Virus record (IMG/VR): IMGVR_UViG_3300032069_000027
Span: 1 to 38,287 of that record
Source of the DNA: a virus
Length of the DNA: 38,287 nucleotides
Direction: 5' to 3' (one strand)
A program made the position numbers and the translations under genes. Of this stretch, positions 31,182 through 38,287 are shown one piece after another (the first letter of the stretch is position 1; every line of letters starts with the position of its first letter). The notes beneath the pieces are model-generated. The model saw nothing but the letters and a program-made list of their open reading frames with translations, had not been told where the DNA came from and searched no databases.

Positions 31182-31255
31182 ACTTTCGCCTTACTTCCCT
31201 TACTCTTCTTACCCTTCTTTTTCCGACGAGTGAAATTTCTCTGCTCGTAAGTCAA
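31178..31255 (-). CDS. Tiny basic peptide between terminase and portal
   Basis: 25 aa from TTG 31255, with GGTGG 5 nt upstream, fitting the 87-bp gap; 12 of 25 residues are K or R (RRKKKGKKSKGSK). Its stop overlaps the portal start as ATGA, suggesting coupling. The frame extends further inside the terminase gene. It may serve only to couple portal translation. Confidence 0.35.
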   Translation of the reverse strand: MTYEQRNFTRRKKKGKKSKGSKAKV

Positions 31256-31268
31256 ACTTTCCACCCTT

Positions 31269-32660
31269 TTAATGTGGAAGCATGAACGCGCCTCTTCCAG
31301 GCAGCGGCGCTTTGACAGAGGCATAAACAGCCAAGGCAGTGGACCAGAAAACGTCATCATGGCCGCCCTCCGGATGGCTGAACCTCAGATGACCAGTCTT
31401 CATCAACTCATACTTTTCAATGTTCAACTCAGCCGTCAAGTCGACGTCCTGAATCTTCACAGCGGGCACGTATGGAATCTTCACTTCCCCGCCACGCATC
31501 TTCTCTCTGAGGATTGTAGCCATTTCTTCCTTCGACTGCACCGTGAAGGTTACGCCGGTGACGCCTTGGATTCCGCTGCGAACCATGTCTTCAACGATGT
31601 AACCTCCCACGCCAGTGATGTCAGCATAAACAGCCCTCACAGTTTGCCAGCGGTCCTGAAGACTCTTGACGTAGCCGATGACGCTTGCGTACTCGGTTTT
31701 TAGCGGGAACCGGTGTACGTGTACTACTCGTAGCGTGTGCGCGACCTTTTCAGCCACTAAAACAACGCTGAAATCCTGTTCCTTTCCAAAGTCGACGCCA
31801 GCATAAAACTCGCCCTTAGGTACGTCTTGAAAGTCGTAGGGGCCCAGTTGGCTGTCGATGCAGCTTACGATTAGGCTTTGTGTAAGCCAGGCGTCGACGT
31901 CCTCGACAAACTCGGCTTCGAACTCTCGTTGAAAACGTTCAAACGGCAGCTGGGCCCGCATCTCGTCGATGAAACCCTGCTTGATAAGGCCTGACTTGAC
32001 GACGTCCTCGCATGTGGTGACGTGCGGTGTGAAATCTTTGCTCTGGCACATCCGGTAAAAAACGCTGTCCTTGCTCCAGGGCGTGCTGGAAGCGATGAGT
32101 GCACCGTCAGTTGTCGCCAGCATCGGGTACAACACATTGTAAAACACCAAGTCGTCATCACGGAAGAACGCGGCCTCGTCACAGATGACCTGGTTAGCCG
32201 TGTATCCACGCAGGAGCTGAGGACTGTTAGGCAACGCGACGATCCGCGATCCATTCTTGAAGCGGACAGTAGTCCTCTGTAATTTCTCAATTAGCTCCGC
32301 ACGTCGTTCTTTCGGCAAGCTCATAAGAAAGTCTTGAATACGGTCCGACATTATCATGGACTGCCTCAGCGACGGCGCCACAATCAACGTCAACGTCTTC
32401 GGATGTGTGAGAGCAAACCAGATTGCCCGCAGCGCTATACAAGTTGTTTTTCCCGCTTGCCGGCTCCAGCGCACGACGATACGTTTGCTCTTGTCCTCAA
32501 GCAGCTTGGCTTGATATTCTTTTGGTTCGAAGCTGAAAAGGGCCCTAACAAACTCTACCGGACCTTCAGGCAGTGTAAGCTTTGGAATCGTCTGGTCGCT
32601 TCTGGTCTCCTCGAGCTCCTGCTTGATCTTCTTTAGCTTTGCCTTGTTTCTTGATCTCAT
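31269..32660 (-). CDS. terL: Terminase large subunit
   Basis: 463 aa. ATPase: Walker A RWSRQAGKTT (64-73), Walker B VICDEAAF (158-165), coupling motif SSTP (191). RNase-H-like nuclease: GVDFGKEQDFS near 290, YADITGVG near 346 and HDDVFWSTALA near the C-terminus, supplying the acidic metal ligands. It packages DNA through the portal. It overlaps 32566-33006 by 95 bp. Confidence 0.95.
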   Translation of the reverse strand: MRSRNKAKLKKIKQELEETRSDQTIPKLTLPEGPVEFVRALFSFEPKEYQAKLLEDKSKRIVVRWSRQAGKTTCIALRAIWFALTHPKTLTLIVAPSLRQSMIMSDRIQDFLMSLPKERRAELIEKLQRTTVRFKNGSRIVALPNSPQLLRGYTANQVICDEAAFFRDDDLVFYNVLYPMLATTDGALIASSTPWSKDSVFYRMCQSKDFTPHVTTCEDVVKSGLIKQGFIDEMRAQLPFERFQREFEAEFVEDVDAWLTQSLIVSCIDSQLGPYDFQDVPKGEFYAGVDFGKEQDFSVVLVAEKVAHTLRVVHVHRFPLKTEYASVIGYVKSLQDRWQTVRAVYADITGVGGYIVEDMVRSGIQGVTGVTFTVQSKEEMATILREKMRGGEVKIPYVPAVKIQDVDLTAELNIEKYELMKTGHLRFSHPEGGHDDVFWSTALAVYASVKAPLPGRGAFMLPH

Positions 32661-33006
32661 CTACAAGCCGTTCCAACTCAGCAAGGTCCTCGTCCATCTG
32701 CCTCTCGTCATAGCCGTTTGCGAGGTTACCCATGATCTGGCCGATGTACGCGGCCACGTGGGCCCACATCTGCCGCTGCTTCAACGTTATCGGCAGCTTC
32801 TTACCGGCGACCCTCTGCCATTTCATTTGGCCACTCGCAATCTGGGTGGCAAAAGCGAAAAGCTGGTCGAGCCGCTCAATCGTCTTAGTCCGTAAACGTT
32901 GTGTGTCAAGCTTAACCCTTCGCCGAAGCTGAGAAATACGACGGGCTACCAGAACGTTGTAAGGTACACGAGCCCGCAACGTTCCATCGGCCCCCTCATT
33001 TTTCAC
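32566..33006 (-). CDS. Probable terminase small subunit or packaging partner
   Basis: 146 aa, helical and basic, with an N-terminal RRISQLRRRVKLDTQRL and a central helix region (TIERLDQLFAFATQIASG) followed by a coiled acidic segment (DEDLAELERLVDEIKK). Position directly before terL and size fit a small terminase; no classic HTH is certain. GTG start overlaps 33003 by 4 bp. Confidence 0.55.
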   Translation of the reverse strand: MKNEGADGTLRARVPYNVLVARRISQLRRRVKLDTQRLRTKTIERLDQLFAFATQIASGQMKWQRVAGKKLPITLKQRQMWAHVAAYIGQIMGNLANGYDERQMDEDLAELERLVDEIKKQGKAKEDQAGARGDQKRPDDSKAYTA

Positions 33007-33227
33007 CGTTGAAAACTCCCTTGGCCACGTGAATCAACAAGGACCTCGCCCCTCTCGACGTCAGGTACGAGAGATACCAGGAGATTATCACCAGGAGTCA
33101 AGGCGACGACTTCAACGCGGCTTAACCTGCAGATCGTCTCAACGATTTCCTTGTCCTGGTACGCATTGGTAAATATCAGTTTGCGAATCAGCCTCTTGCG
33201 AAGTTCAGCCTCACTTCTCTTGTGCAT
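33003..33227 (-). CDS. Small hypothetical protein, first gene of the late operon
   Basis: 74 aa: basic helix (SEAELRKRLIRKLIF), then EIVETICRLS and a beta part (VVALTPGDNLLVSLVP). GAGGT precedes ATG 33227. It overlaps the next gene by 4 bp and is first in the long leftward late unit. Could be a DNA-binding packaging protein; unrecognised. Confidence 0.6.
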   Translation of the reverse strand: MHKRSEAELRKRLIRKLIFTNAYQDKEIVETICRLSRVEVVALTPGDNLLVSLVPDVERGEVLVDSRGQGSFQR

Positions 33228-33317
33228 GATTTACCTCGAGAAAAGCGTCTAACGCCACTCAACGGCGGCGAGAAAGAAAATGGGAACGAATAATCAACCT
33301 GATTATGAAGCTTATCC

Positions 33318-33324
33318 GATAAAA
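33318..33324 (-). promoter_or_regulatory. Candidate late promoter
   Basis: In the divergent gap 33228-33389, minus-strand CTTTTATCGG could direct transcription from about 33295 into the late genes. No other strong leftward element is seen before 33227. Low-confidence call. Confidence 0.3.
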
Positions 33325-33366
33325 GAAGGTTATTGCGGTCAGATACACAGCCAGCGTCAACAACGA

Positions 33367-33375
33367 TAATAAATA
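33367..33375 (+). promoter_or_regulatory. TATA box of the divergent wHTH gene
   Basis: TAATAAATA is about 20 bp before ATG 33390, so the transcript would be leaderless or nearly so, and this supports that start over TTG 33333. Confidence 0.4.
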
Positions 33376-33389
33376 CGCACGATCAACTG

Positions 33390-33641
33390 ATGCGTGTGCG
33401 GCGAGGACAGAAAGACATAGCTTCTGCTGTTTTGGAGGAAGTGATTAAGAGCCCTAATCTTGCGCCAAGCAGAATCTTCGCTCGAGCAGGCACGAATTAC
33501 GAGTTCAGAGAGACCCTTCTGGACAACGACTTCGTACAATGTGAGAAAACTGGGAAGAGAAAAACGAGAATGCGTGTGACAGAGAAAGGCCGGATGTTCC
33601 TGACACATTACCGCATCTGCAACGAGCTTTTGCCCTCTTAA
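33390..33641 (+). CDS. Winged-helix regulator (ArnR1-like), divergent from the late operon
   Basis: 83 aa from ATG 33390. The pattern DIASAVLEEVIKSPN, LAPSRIFARAGTNY, FRETLLDNDFVQCEK, RMRVTEKGRMFLTHY matches small archaeal wHTH proteins. It is divergent from the packaging/structural genes and shares their control region, so it is a likely switch regulator. No ribosome site, consistent with leaderless expression. Confidence 0.7.
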   Translation: MRVRRGQKDIASAVLEEVIKSPNLAPSRIFARAGTNYEFRETLLDNDFVQCEKTGKRKTRMRVTEKGRMFLTHYRICNELLPS

Positions 33642-33805
33642 AACTCAGCATCATTTTCTTGGTTCATAGTCTTTGCACGTTTCGTATTCTCTCGGACTGT
33701 CGCAAAAACGCGTTTGCTTGTTGCACCATGAAATAAAGTGTGCCCTATGTCTGCATCGAGGTCTGCCATAATGATCTTGCCTCGCATCTCCTGCTGGCTC
33801 GCGCG

Positions 33806-34594
33806 CTAAAGCCATATGAGAGTCTTCTTAATCATTTCGAAGGTTCTCTCATTTCTCAAATCAAAATAACACCAGTCTTTTGGCTTTCCGTTCTTCCATT
33901 TCGGTTCCCCAGTCATTTTCCTAAGTTCTATTTCCAAATTTTCAGGTAGTTTTCGATAATCTACACCCAATTTTCCGTTACCATAGATTTGTATTGGTTG
34001 AGGCATTCCTATCTTTTGGTTTTGCCACCTTTTCACCACCACATTGAATGTCGCTATCTTGGCTCCTTCACCGAAAACCACTTCAAACTCTGGACGACTC
34101 AAGCACAATCCATAGATTTCTGATACTTTGCTGAACGCTTTCGCATCCACTTTTTCCCGTAGTTCCTTGAAAAAACTGCCTTCGTTCCAAATTACTCTCT
34201 TTTCATATTTGGGCTTGCCTAATTTGATGAAGTTTAATCCCTTTTTTTTCAAAACTTCTTTAAGAGGATAAACTTCAATCTCATAAGACTCTCCATTTAC
34301 ATCCGTAAACACCCTTTTATTCTCTTTCCAGTTGTTCTCCCAACAAACGATTAACTTGCACTTTGAAAGGTTAGGGTCTTGTGGATGCCTATGCCGAATA
34401 AAATCATTACTGTACACCTCAAACTCTATTCCAATATCTTTTCCATCTCTTTGAGCATAACAATCAGGAAATGAACCGCTATACTCTTTTATCAAGAACT
34501 GGCTCTTTAAGTGGGGCATAAGCATCCCAAATAGAAGTATGACTTCATTTTCATAAGATGGAGTGTACAACAAGCCTCTAAATTCTTCAACCAT
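33806..34594 (-). CDS. Predicted restriction-like nuclease or DNA-binding protein
   Basis: 262 aa. The segment FPDCYAQRDGKDIGIEFEVYS followed by a H.H and LIVCWENNW resembles a PD-(D/E)XK-type nuclease core found in prokaryotic hypothetical proteins, with D44 and E57/E59 as candidate acidic residues; the usual lysine is not obvious. The C-terminal half has a charged beta region. The gene is AT-rich and stands alone, which suggests cargo. Function uncertain. Confidence 0.5.
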   Translation of the reverse strand: MVEEFRGLLYTPSYENEVILLFGMLMPHLKSQFLIKEYSGSFPDCYAQRDGKDIGIEFEVYSNDFIRHRHPQDPNLSKCKLIVCWENNWKENKRVFTDVNGESYEIEVYPLKEVLKKKGLNFIKLGKPKYEKRVIWNEGSFFKELREKVDAKAFSKVSEIYGLCLSRPEFEVVFGEGAKIATFNVVVKRWQNQKIGMPQPIQIYGNGKLGVDYRKLPENLEIELRKMTGEPKWKNGKPKDWCYFDLRNERTFEMIKKTLIWL

Positions 34595-34688
34595 GTGTAT
34601 TCCCTTTAGTTTGTCTTCTGTTGCCGTGCAGATTTAAGATTTCTGTCTTTGAGGTTTTGTCTTTTTGCAGATTATGACTGCAAGCAGC

Positions 34689-34696
34689 ATTTAAAC
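34689..34696 (+). promoter_or_regulatory. Probable promoter of the protease cassette
   Basis: ATTTAAAC lies about 25 bp before an inferred start near 34717, upstream of the two-gene cassette. A short GCGCGCG run follows at 34703-34709. Confidence 0.45.
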
Positions 34697-34746
34697 AACT
34701 TAGCGCGCGATTCTGTTCGATTAAGGTACATGACTAGGAATCTCCT

Positions 34747-35490
34747 GTGATAGTGTTGACAAATGAATCCAAAATCGGGATTGGTTCACCCAAAAACTTA
34801 ACAGAGTCCTCGCTGACTATACATAATGGGTTAAAGATGTCAACTTTTGCGATAGGAACGCAAATCGAACTGGTATTTCACACTCAATTTGTCACATTTA
34901 CGCCTGAACAATTCGATAGAGCCTTGAAGACTAGGAATTACATAGAAGTGCGACAGCAAGTACTAGACCCTCAAGGGCGTCCAGTCCCGCTTCAGACATT
35001 TTCAAAAGGAGACACTATTGTCTTTTTGCCACCAGTTGCTGCCCCTGCTCCAGTATATTTCCGAATAATAAACACAGTCAACTTGGAATCAAGGTATAAA
35101 GAAATAACAGAGATGCTTATCGCCATGAATATATATCCTAATATTATATCATCAGCCAGTTTTACCTGCACAACAAGAATCAAGGCAAAATCTAAACCAC
35201 TAGAAAGGCTCACATCAATTGTAAACAAAACCTTTGTCGCAAAAGTATCCAAGAATTTGGAAGCTCCAATGAAAGTATCCGCTATTAGGCTTGGCACTTC
35301 CTTTCCTATGAAACAAGAAGGTGGCTACGAAGTTAGTATAGAACCGCTGATGACAAATGCAGAGGAAGAATATTTTATGAGCATACTGTATACAACACAT
35401 AAAATGGATGATTTTGACAAATTCATAAACCAATTTGGAAGTGACATGATACAAAGAATAATCGAAGAGGAGACTATTAAAAATGTCTGA
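34747..35490 (+). CDS. Hypothetical partner of the retropepsin-like protein
   Basis: 247 aa from GTG 34747; ATG 34837 (MSTFAIGTQIELVF) may be the true start because the first 30 residues look unstructured. Alpha/beta, with a proline-rich loop (FLPPVAAPAPVYF) and a likely ferredoxin-like end (GGYEVSIEPLMTNAEEEYF). No family recognised. It overlaps the protease gene by 8 bp, so the two are co-translated. Notably AT-rich compared with the structural genes. Confidence 0.6.
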   Translation: MIVLTNESKIGIGSPKNLTESSLTIHNGLKMSTFAIGTQIELVFHTQFVTFTPEQFDRALKTRNYIEVRQQVLDPQGRPVPLQTFSKGDTIVFLPPVAAPAPVYFRIINTVNLESRYKEITEMLIAMNIYPNIISSASFTCTTRIKAKSKPLERLTSIVNKTFVAKVSKNLEAPMKVSAIRLGTSFPMKQEGGYEVSIEPLMTNAEEEYFMSILYTTHKMDDFDKFINQFGSDMIQRIIEEETIKNV

Positions 35491-36403
35491 TATGCCTACA
35501 ATCACAGATCAGATAAGAGAATCAAGACGTGTCAGGATATTAGGCGATTTTCCCCAAGACTTGTTAACACCGTCCAAAACAGAATATTGCTTTCCACGTA
35601 TTTTCTTGTCAGAAAAACAAAGAAAAACGGATAAAGCTTCTATAGACCTGCCATTTTTAACATGGGAATTAATTCCGTCCAAAAATCCCTTTGACCTATC
35701 CTTTAGTGAGTTTCAAGGCTTGAGCCTCAATGAATCTGAAGAACTGGTTAAGACAGTTTATGAATTATGCAAAGACCTGATTAGAGATGCATGGGCTACT
35801 GGCTATCGACAGATTGTTATATGCGATAGAAAGGTTATTTACAAGACTCTTGACGATGAACCTATAGCAGTTGAAAAGATAAAAGAACTCGCAAAAGAGT
35901 ATGACAAGGCTTGCTATGTTTTTTCTGCACCTGACATCGTAGAAGAATCAATCTGGACACCAATAACTGGCGATGATTCATATCCAACTCTTAAATTGTA
36001 TATAGGCTTGGAAGGGACTGACGAAAAAGAGATAATTAAGGAGTGTTCGCCAATTCTCGCAGATCTTGACACAGGTAACCCTAGTTTGAAGGTTTTCAAT
36101 GCAAATCTGCTTAATCAAGAATTAGCAATATTTTCCCCTTTTGAGATGAGAGAAGGAGAACATCTTGGATGCAATTATTCATACTATCAGAAACATGTGA
36201 AGATTTGCGTGCAAGATGTTAATGGGAATGTCCGTTCAGTTGTCTGTTACACTAGGATGATTAGGAATTGGGATAGATGTGCCCTTTTGCAATCTAGTCC
36301 AAACCGAACAGGATTTGTTGGGAGAGATTTGCTCCGTGCTTTGCGGATTAGGCTTAAGATTGATCCGCTAAAAAATACAACTCAAATATTAGATGTATCT
36401 TGA
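35483..36403 (+). CDS. Retropepsin-like aspartic protease domain protein
   Basis: 306 aa. The C-terminal domain has the retropepsin hallmarks: ILADLDTGNP with D196-T-G, and FVGRDLLRALRI at 278-289, equivalent to the hydrophobic-G-R-D/N end motif. Residues 85-150 (GYRQIVICDRKVIY, ELAKEYDKACYVF) resemble a DUF5678-like module. Such enzymes act as homodimers with one catalytic Asp per chain. GAGGAG precedes the ATG. With 34747 it forms an AT-rich cassette of unknown role. Confidence 0.65.
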   Translation: MSDMPTITDQIRESRRVRILGDFPQDLLTPSKTEYCFPRIFLSEKQRKTDKASIDLPFLTWELIPSKNPFDLSFSEFQGLSLNESEELVKTVYELCKDLIRDAWATGYRQIVICDRKVIYKTLDDEPIAVEKIKELAKEYDKACYVFSAPDIVEESIWTPITGDDSYPTLKLYIGLEGTDEKEIIKECSPILADLDTGNPSLKVFNANLLNQELAIFSPFEMREGEHLGCNYSYYQKHVKICVQDVNGNVRSVVCYTRMIRNWDRCALLQSSPNRTGFVGRDLLRALRIRLKIDPLKNTTQILDVS

Positions 36404-36521
36404 TTTTTGTTTCGTCTTTAGCTAATTTTGACCGCTGACTTGATTCGCTTTTCCCATTCTTCTTGTGTAAGTAATCGAACAGAATCTAGCGCGCACTGAA
36501 AAGGAAGCGTCTGATACAGGT

Positions 36522-37010
36522 TCAGTTCTGATAAGCTTCCTTTCCATTCTCCATCCTCGAAGGTGCCTCAGATTCACCCCAAACGTCAAACCCGAAACCA
36601 GTCAAGGCCCAGTGCCAACCCCGCTTCTCTGCGACTCGCTCACCGAGTTTCCGCTCCAAACGCTTATTCATCCGCAGGATCCTGCGGCTAACCTGATGCC
36701 GCCTAACCTGAAACTGACTTAGGCGAGCTGCAAGATCTTTCGGCAACAAACCCGCACTACCAGCCTCAAACAGCAGCTCCAGAATCTCCATATCAACTTC
36801 GTCGACGCAAGCAATCTTCTGAATCATTGGCTTCTCAACATGAAAGAAATCCTTCAGACCACAGAAAATCTTGCGGTTTTGAAACTTAATCTCTTTAATA
36901 TCACCTCGAATCTCCTTGATCAACTGTAAAATGTACTTGACGCGGCCGACTTTCGCTTCTTGCGGACGCCTTTTTCTCGAAGTTTGAACAGGTTCAGCGT
37001 TAGTTTCCAT
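36522..37010 (-). CDS. Winged-helix DNA-binding protein
   Basis: 162 aa. A basic N-terminus (RKRRPQEAK) and helix are followed by a wHTH at about 65-135: VDMEILELLFEAGSAGLL, KDLAARLS, RHQVSRRILRMNKRLE, then GWHWALTGFG. Likely regulator. It lies 174 bp after 37185-38075, in the same direction; the gap contains the hairpin at 37100. Confidence 0.65.
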   Translation of the reverse strand: METNAEPVQTSRKRRPQEAKVGRVKYILQLIKEIRGDIKEIKFQNRKIFCGLKDFFHVEKPMIQKIACVDEVDMEILELLFEAGSAGLLPKDLAARLSQFQVRRHQVSRRILRMNKRLERKLGERVAEKRGWHWALTGFGFDVWGESEAPSRMENGKEAYQN

Positions 37011-37099
37011 TCAGAAACGCTCACTCCAGTAAAACGGCCATGTTGAAGACAGCGAAACCAGAGCCTCCATAGTCTACATCAACAGGTGTAAGAAGAGCG

Positions 37100-37115
37100 C
37101 ATGCCAAAAGGCATG
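37100..37115. repeat. Hairpin between the two right-end regulators
   Basis: CATGCC-AAAA-GGCATG, a 6-bp stem with a 4-nt loop, with a third CATGCC a few bases on (37125-37130). It could end the 37185 transcript or control 36522. Confidence 0.45.
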
Positions 37116-37184
37116 GACTTTTACCATGCCCCAGCATCAGCCCCAAAACCGCCTTTGAACACGACTTCACTTCCAAAAACTCCC

Positions 37185-38075
37185 CTAAGTCACATAGCGG
37201 TCCAAGCTGCCTTGCTCAAGACTCGGCCACGTTGTACCTTCCATATTCAACAGTTTTTTGAGAGCCCCAGTGAGCTCCTCAAGATCCACATGTAGCGCCT
37301 GCACTTGGCCCTCGAGCTTCTTCACGCGTTCTGGCATCAGTAGATACTCAACAGCCGCGTCCCGACTCAAATGCTCTAACTCACCCTGACTGACTCCTGG
37401 ACTGTGGTCTATCTTCCTTTCAGGCGTGCTAACACAGAAATACCGGGCCAGCAGCTTGGCAACAGGATCATCGACCTTCAACTCGTAGCCCCGACAAACC
37501 TCACCCTCACTTAATCGGCAACCGTACTTCAGCATCAGACTCTTAGCCACACGATCAGCAAGATTCTTGGCCAAAACAAACAACTCTCCCGGATGCCGCC
37601 CATACAAAGTCTCCACATGCACAATCCAACTGCGACTAGTGTGCCTAACTCGAACACCCTGCTCCAAACCCAACAAAGCCGTCCAATTAACCATCTCCAC
37701 ACGCCTAAAATCAACGGGCAAACAACCCTCACACACAATCACAAAACGCACTTGGCACCTGTCCAACCTGTACACGCCCGAACCGAAAACCACGCCCTCA
37801 CATGATTCGAGAAAAGTTTGACCTCGACTCGTCAGCTGATAGAAGACCGCTCGGCTGCGAACCCTGCGCTTGACAAGACCACACTTCTCCAGCTTCGCTA
37901 GGTAATAAGAAACATGCTGCCGGCTCCAACCATATATGCGTCCGATCTTCGCAGGATAATCTTCCACCTCAACCCGCTTCAAAATCGGAATAACCCGCGT
38001 GCGGACAGTACTGAAGTCAAATTTGACTTTTGACATCCGATCGCAAGAATTTTTACTTCCGCTAGCCTTAGGCAA
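37185..38075 (-). CDS. Multidomain wHTH protein, candidate replication initiator or master regulator
   Basis: 296 aa from TTG 38075 with AGGTG upstream; ATG 38036 is an alternative. Residues 20-90 are a wHTH (YPAKIGRIYGWSRQHVSYYL, LEKCGLVKRR, VFYQLTSRGQTFL). The middle (VNWTALLG, HVETLYGRHPGELFVLAKNL) is an unrecognised domain ending KVDDPVAKLLARYF. A coiled coil (ERVKKLEGQVQALHVDLEEL) closes the protein. Such long wHTH proteins recur on archaeal elements. It lies next to attR, opposite the integrase end. Confidence 0.65.
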   Translation of the reverse strand: MPKASGSKNSCDRMSKVKFDFSTVRTRVIPILKRVEVEDYPAKIGRIYGWSRQHVSYYLAKLEKCGLVKRRVRSRAVFYQLTSRGQTFLESCEGVVFGSGVYRLDRCQVRFVIVCEGCLPVDFRRVEMVNWTALLGLEQGVRVRHTSRSWIVHVETLYGRHPGELFVLAKNLADRVAKSLMLKYGCRLSEGEVCRGYELKVDDPVAKLLARYFCVSTPERKIDHSPGVSQGELEHLSRDAAVEYLLMPERVKKLEGQVQALHVDLEELTGALKKLLNMEGTTWPSLEQGSLDRYVT

Positions 38076-38161
38076 AAAAGCACCTAGGCATTGTTCCTAA
38101 TCAAGACAACAAAAAAAGAGGGAAAGAAGGCGCCAAAAAGCGAAATGGAGACATCGCCACA

Positions 38162-38188
38162 CCCTACCAGGCTAGGGCAACCCCGCCC
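38162..38188. other. attR: right 27-bp attachment repeat with tRNA-Ser 5' fragment
   Basis: Identical to 67-93. It holds the first 25 nt of tRNA-Ser (minus strand, 38186 down to 38162) with no remaining anticodon or 3' part, so no functional tRNA is made. DNA to its right is chromosomal. Confidence 0.9.
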
Positions 38189-38207
38189 AGTTTTTTAACA
38201 ACCCCGC

Positions 38208-38215
38208 AGGTTTTT
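38208..38215 (-). promoter_or_regulatory. Original chromosomal tRNA promoter element
   Basis: Minus-strand AAAAACCT about 25 bp upstream of the tRNA fragment at attR, matching the element at 114-121. In the lysogen it would now transcribe only the tRNA stub and then provirus DNA. Confidence 0.45.
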
Positions 38216-38287
38216 GCGAGGTTTCTCTCATTGCTTTTGCCTGGTTTTCCTTGACTCCGTCTAGGATTGTGGTGGGTCTTGTTTATT

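Noticed and set aside
38162-38188. Second tRNA-Ser gene at the right end
   Set aside because: Only the first 25 nt are present; the anticodon, variable arm, T-arm and 3' acceptor strand are missing.

Overview
The window is a nearly complete archaeal head-tailed provirus (Caudoviricetes type, about 38.1 kb) integrated in a tRNA-Ser(GCU) gene. A 27-bp direct repeat, 67-93 (attL) and 38162-38188 (attR), bounds it. An archaeal host is supported by TATA-like boxes about 25 bp from inferred starts, many small winged-helix and ribbon-helix-helix regulators, a zinc-ribbon tyrosine integrase, U-rich terminators and a secreted kelch protein with an IPEFP C-terminal anchor. The style suggests a Bathyarchaeia-like Thermoproteota member, but that is inference.

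Layout. 1-2290: tRNA, attL and a leftward integrase operon. 2290-2570: control region with three 29-bp iterons. 2573-5429: secreted kelch protein plus small leftward regulators with 16-bp dyad operators. 5617-9532: restriction-modification island (Vsr nickase, small protein, wHTH regulator, C5 methyltransferase with fused HTH, convergent PD-(D/E)XK endonuclease). 9670-14221: a chimeric small protein, two translationally coupled paralogous tyrosine recombinases and an ABC-ATPase/GNAT fusion. 14250-14883: small membrane protein and partner. 15362-33227: one leftward late region. In transcription order it holds a probable small terminase, large terminase, portal, MuF-like fragment, zinc proteins, a pilin-like secreted protein, an array of perfect palindromes, prohead protease/scaffold, capsid cement, HK97-fold capsid protein, a four-helix membrane protein, connectors, tail tube, tail assembly chaperone with a -1 frameshift site, tape measure in two frames, baseplate/tail-tip proteins and a fibre-like protein. 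33390-36403: divergent wHTH gene, predicted nuclease and an AT-rich two-gene cassette with a retropepsin-like protease. 36522-38075: two wHTH proteins before attR.

How it works together. The integrase uses the 5' part of the tRNA gene, so the virus must supply both the tRNA 5' end and its promoter at attL, and it appears to do so. No contractile sheath is seen, so a siphovirus-like virion is likely. I recognise no DNA polymerase, primase, helicase or endolysin; replication probably relies on the host, with the 37185-38075 protein as a possible initiator or master regulator. The RM island, the nuclease and the protease cassette look like cargo for competition with other elements.

The strongest unexplained signals are four different perfect palindromes at 27514-27654, the hidden -1 frame of the tail chaperone, the retropepsin cassette, the recombinase pair with one altered active site, and the dyad operators around 4831-4970.
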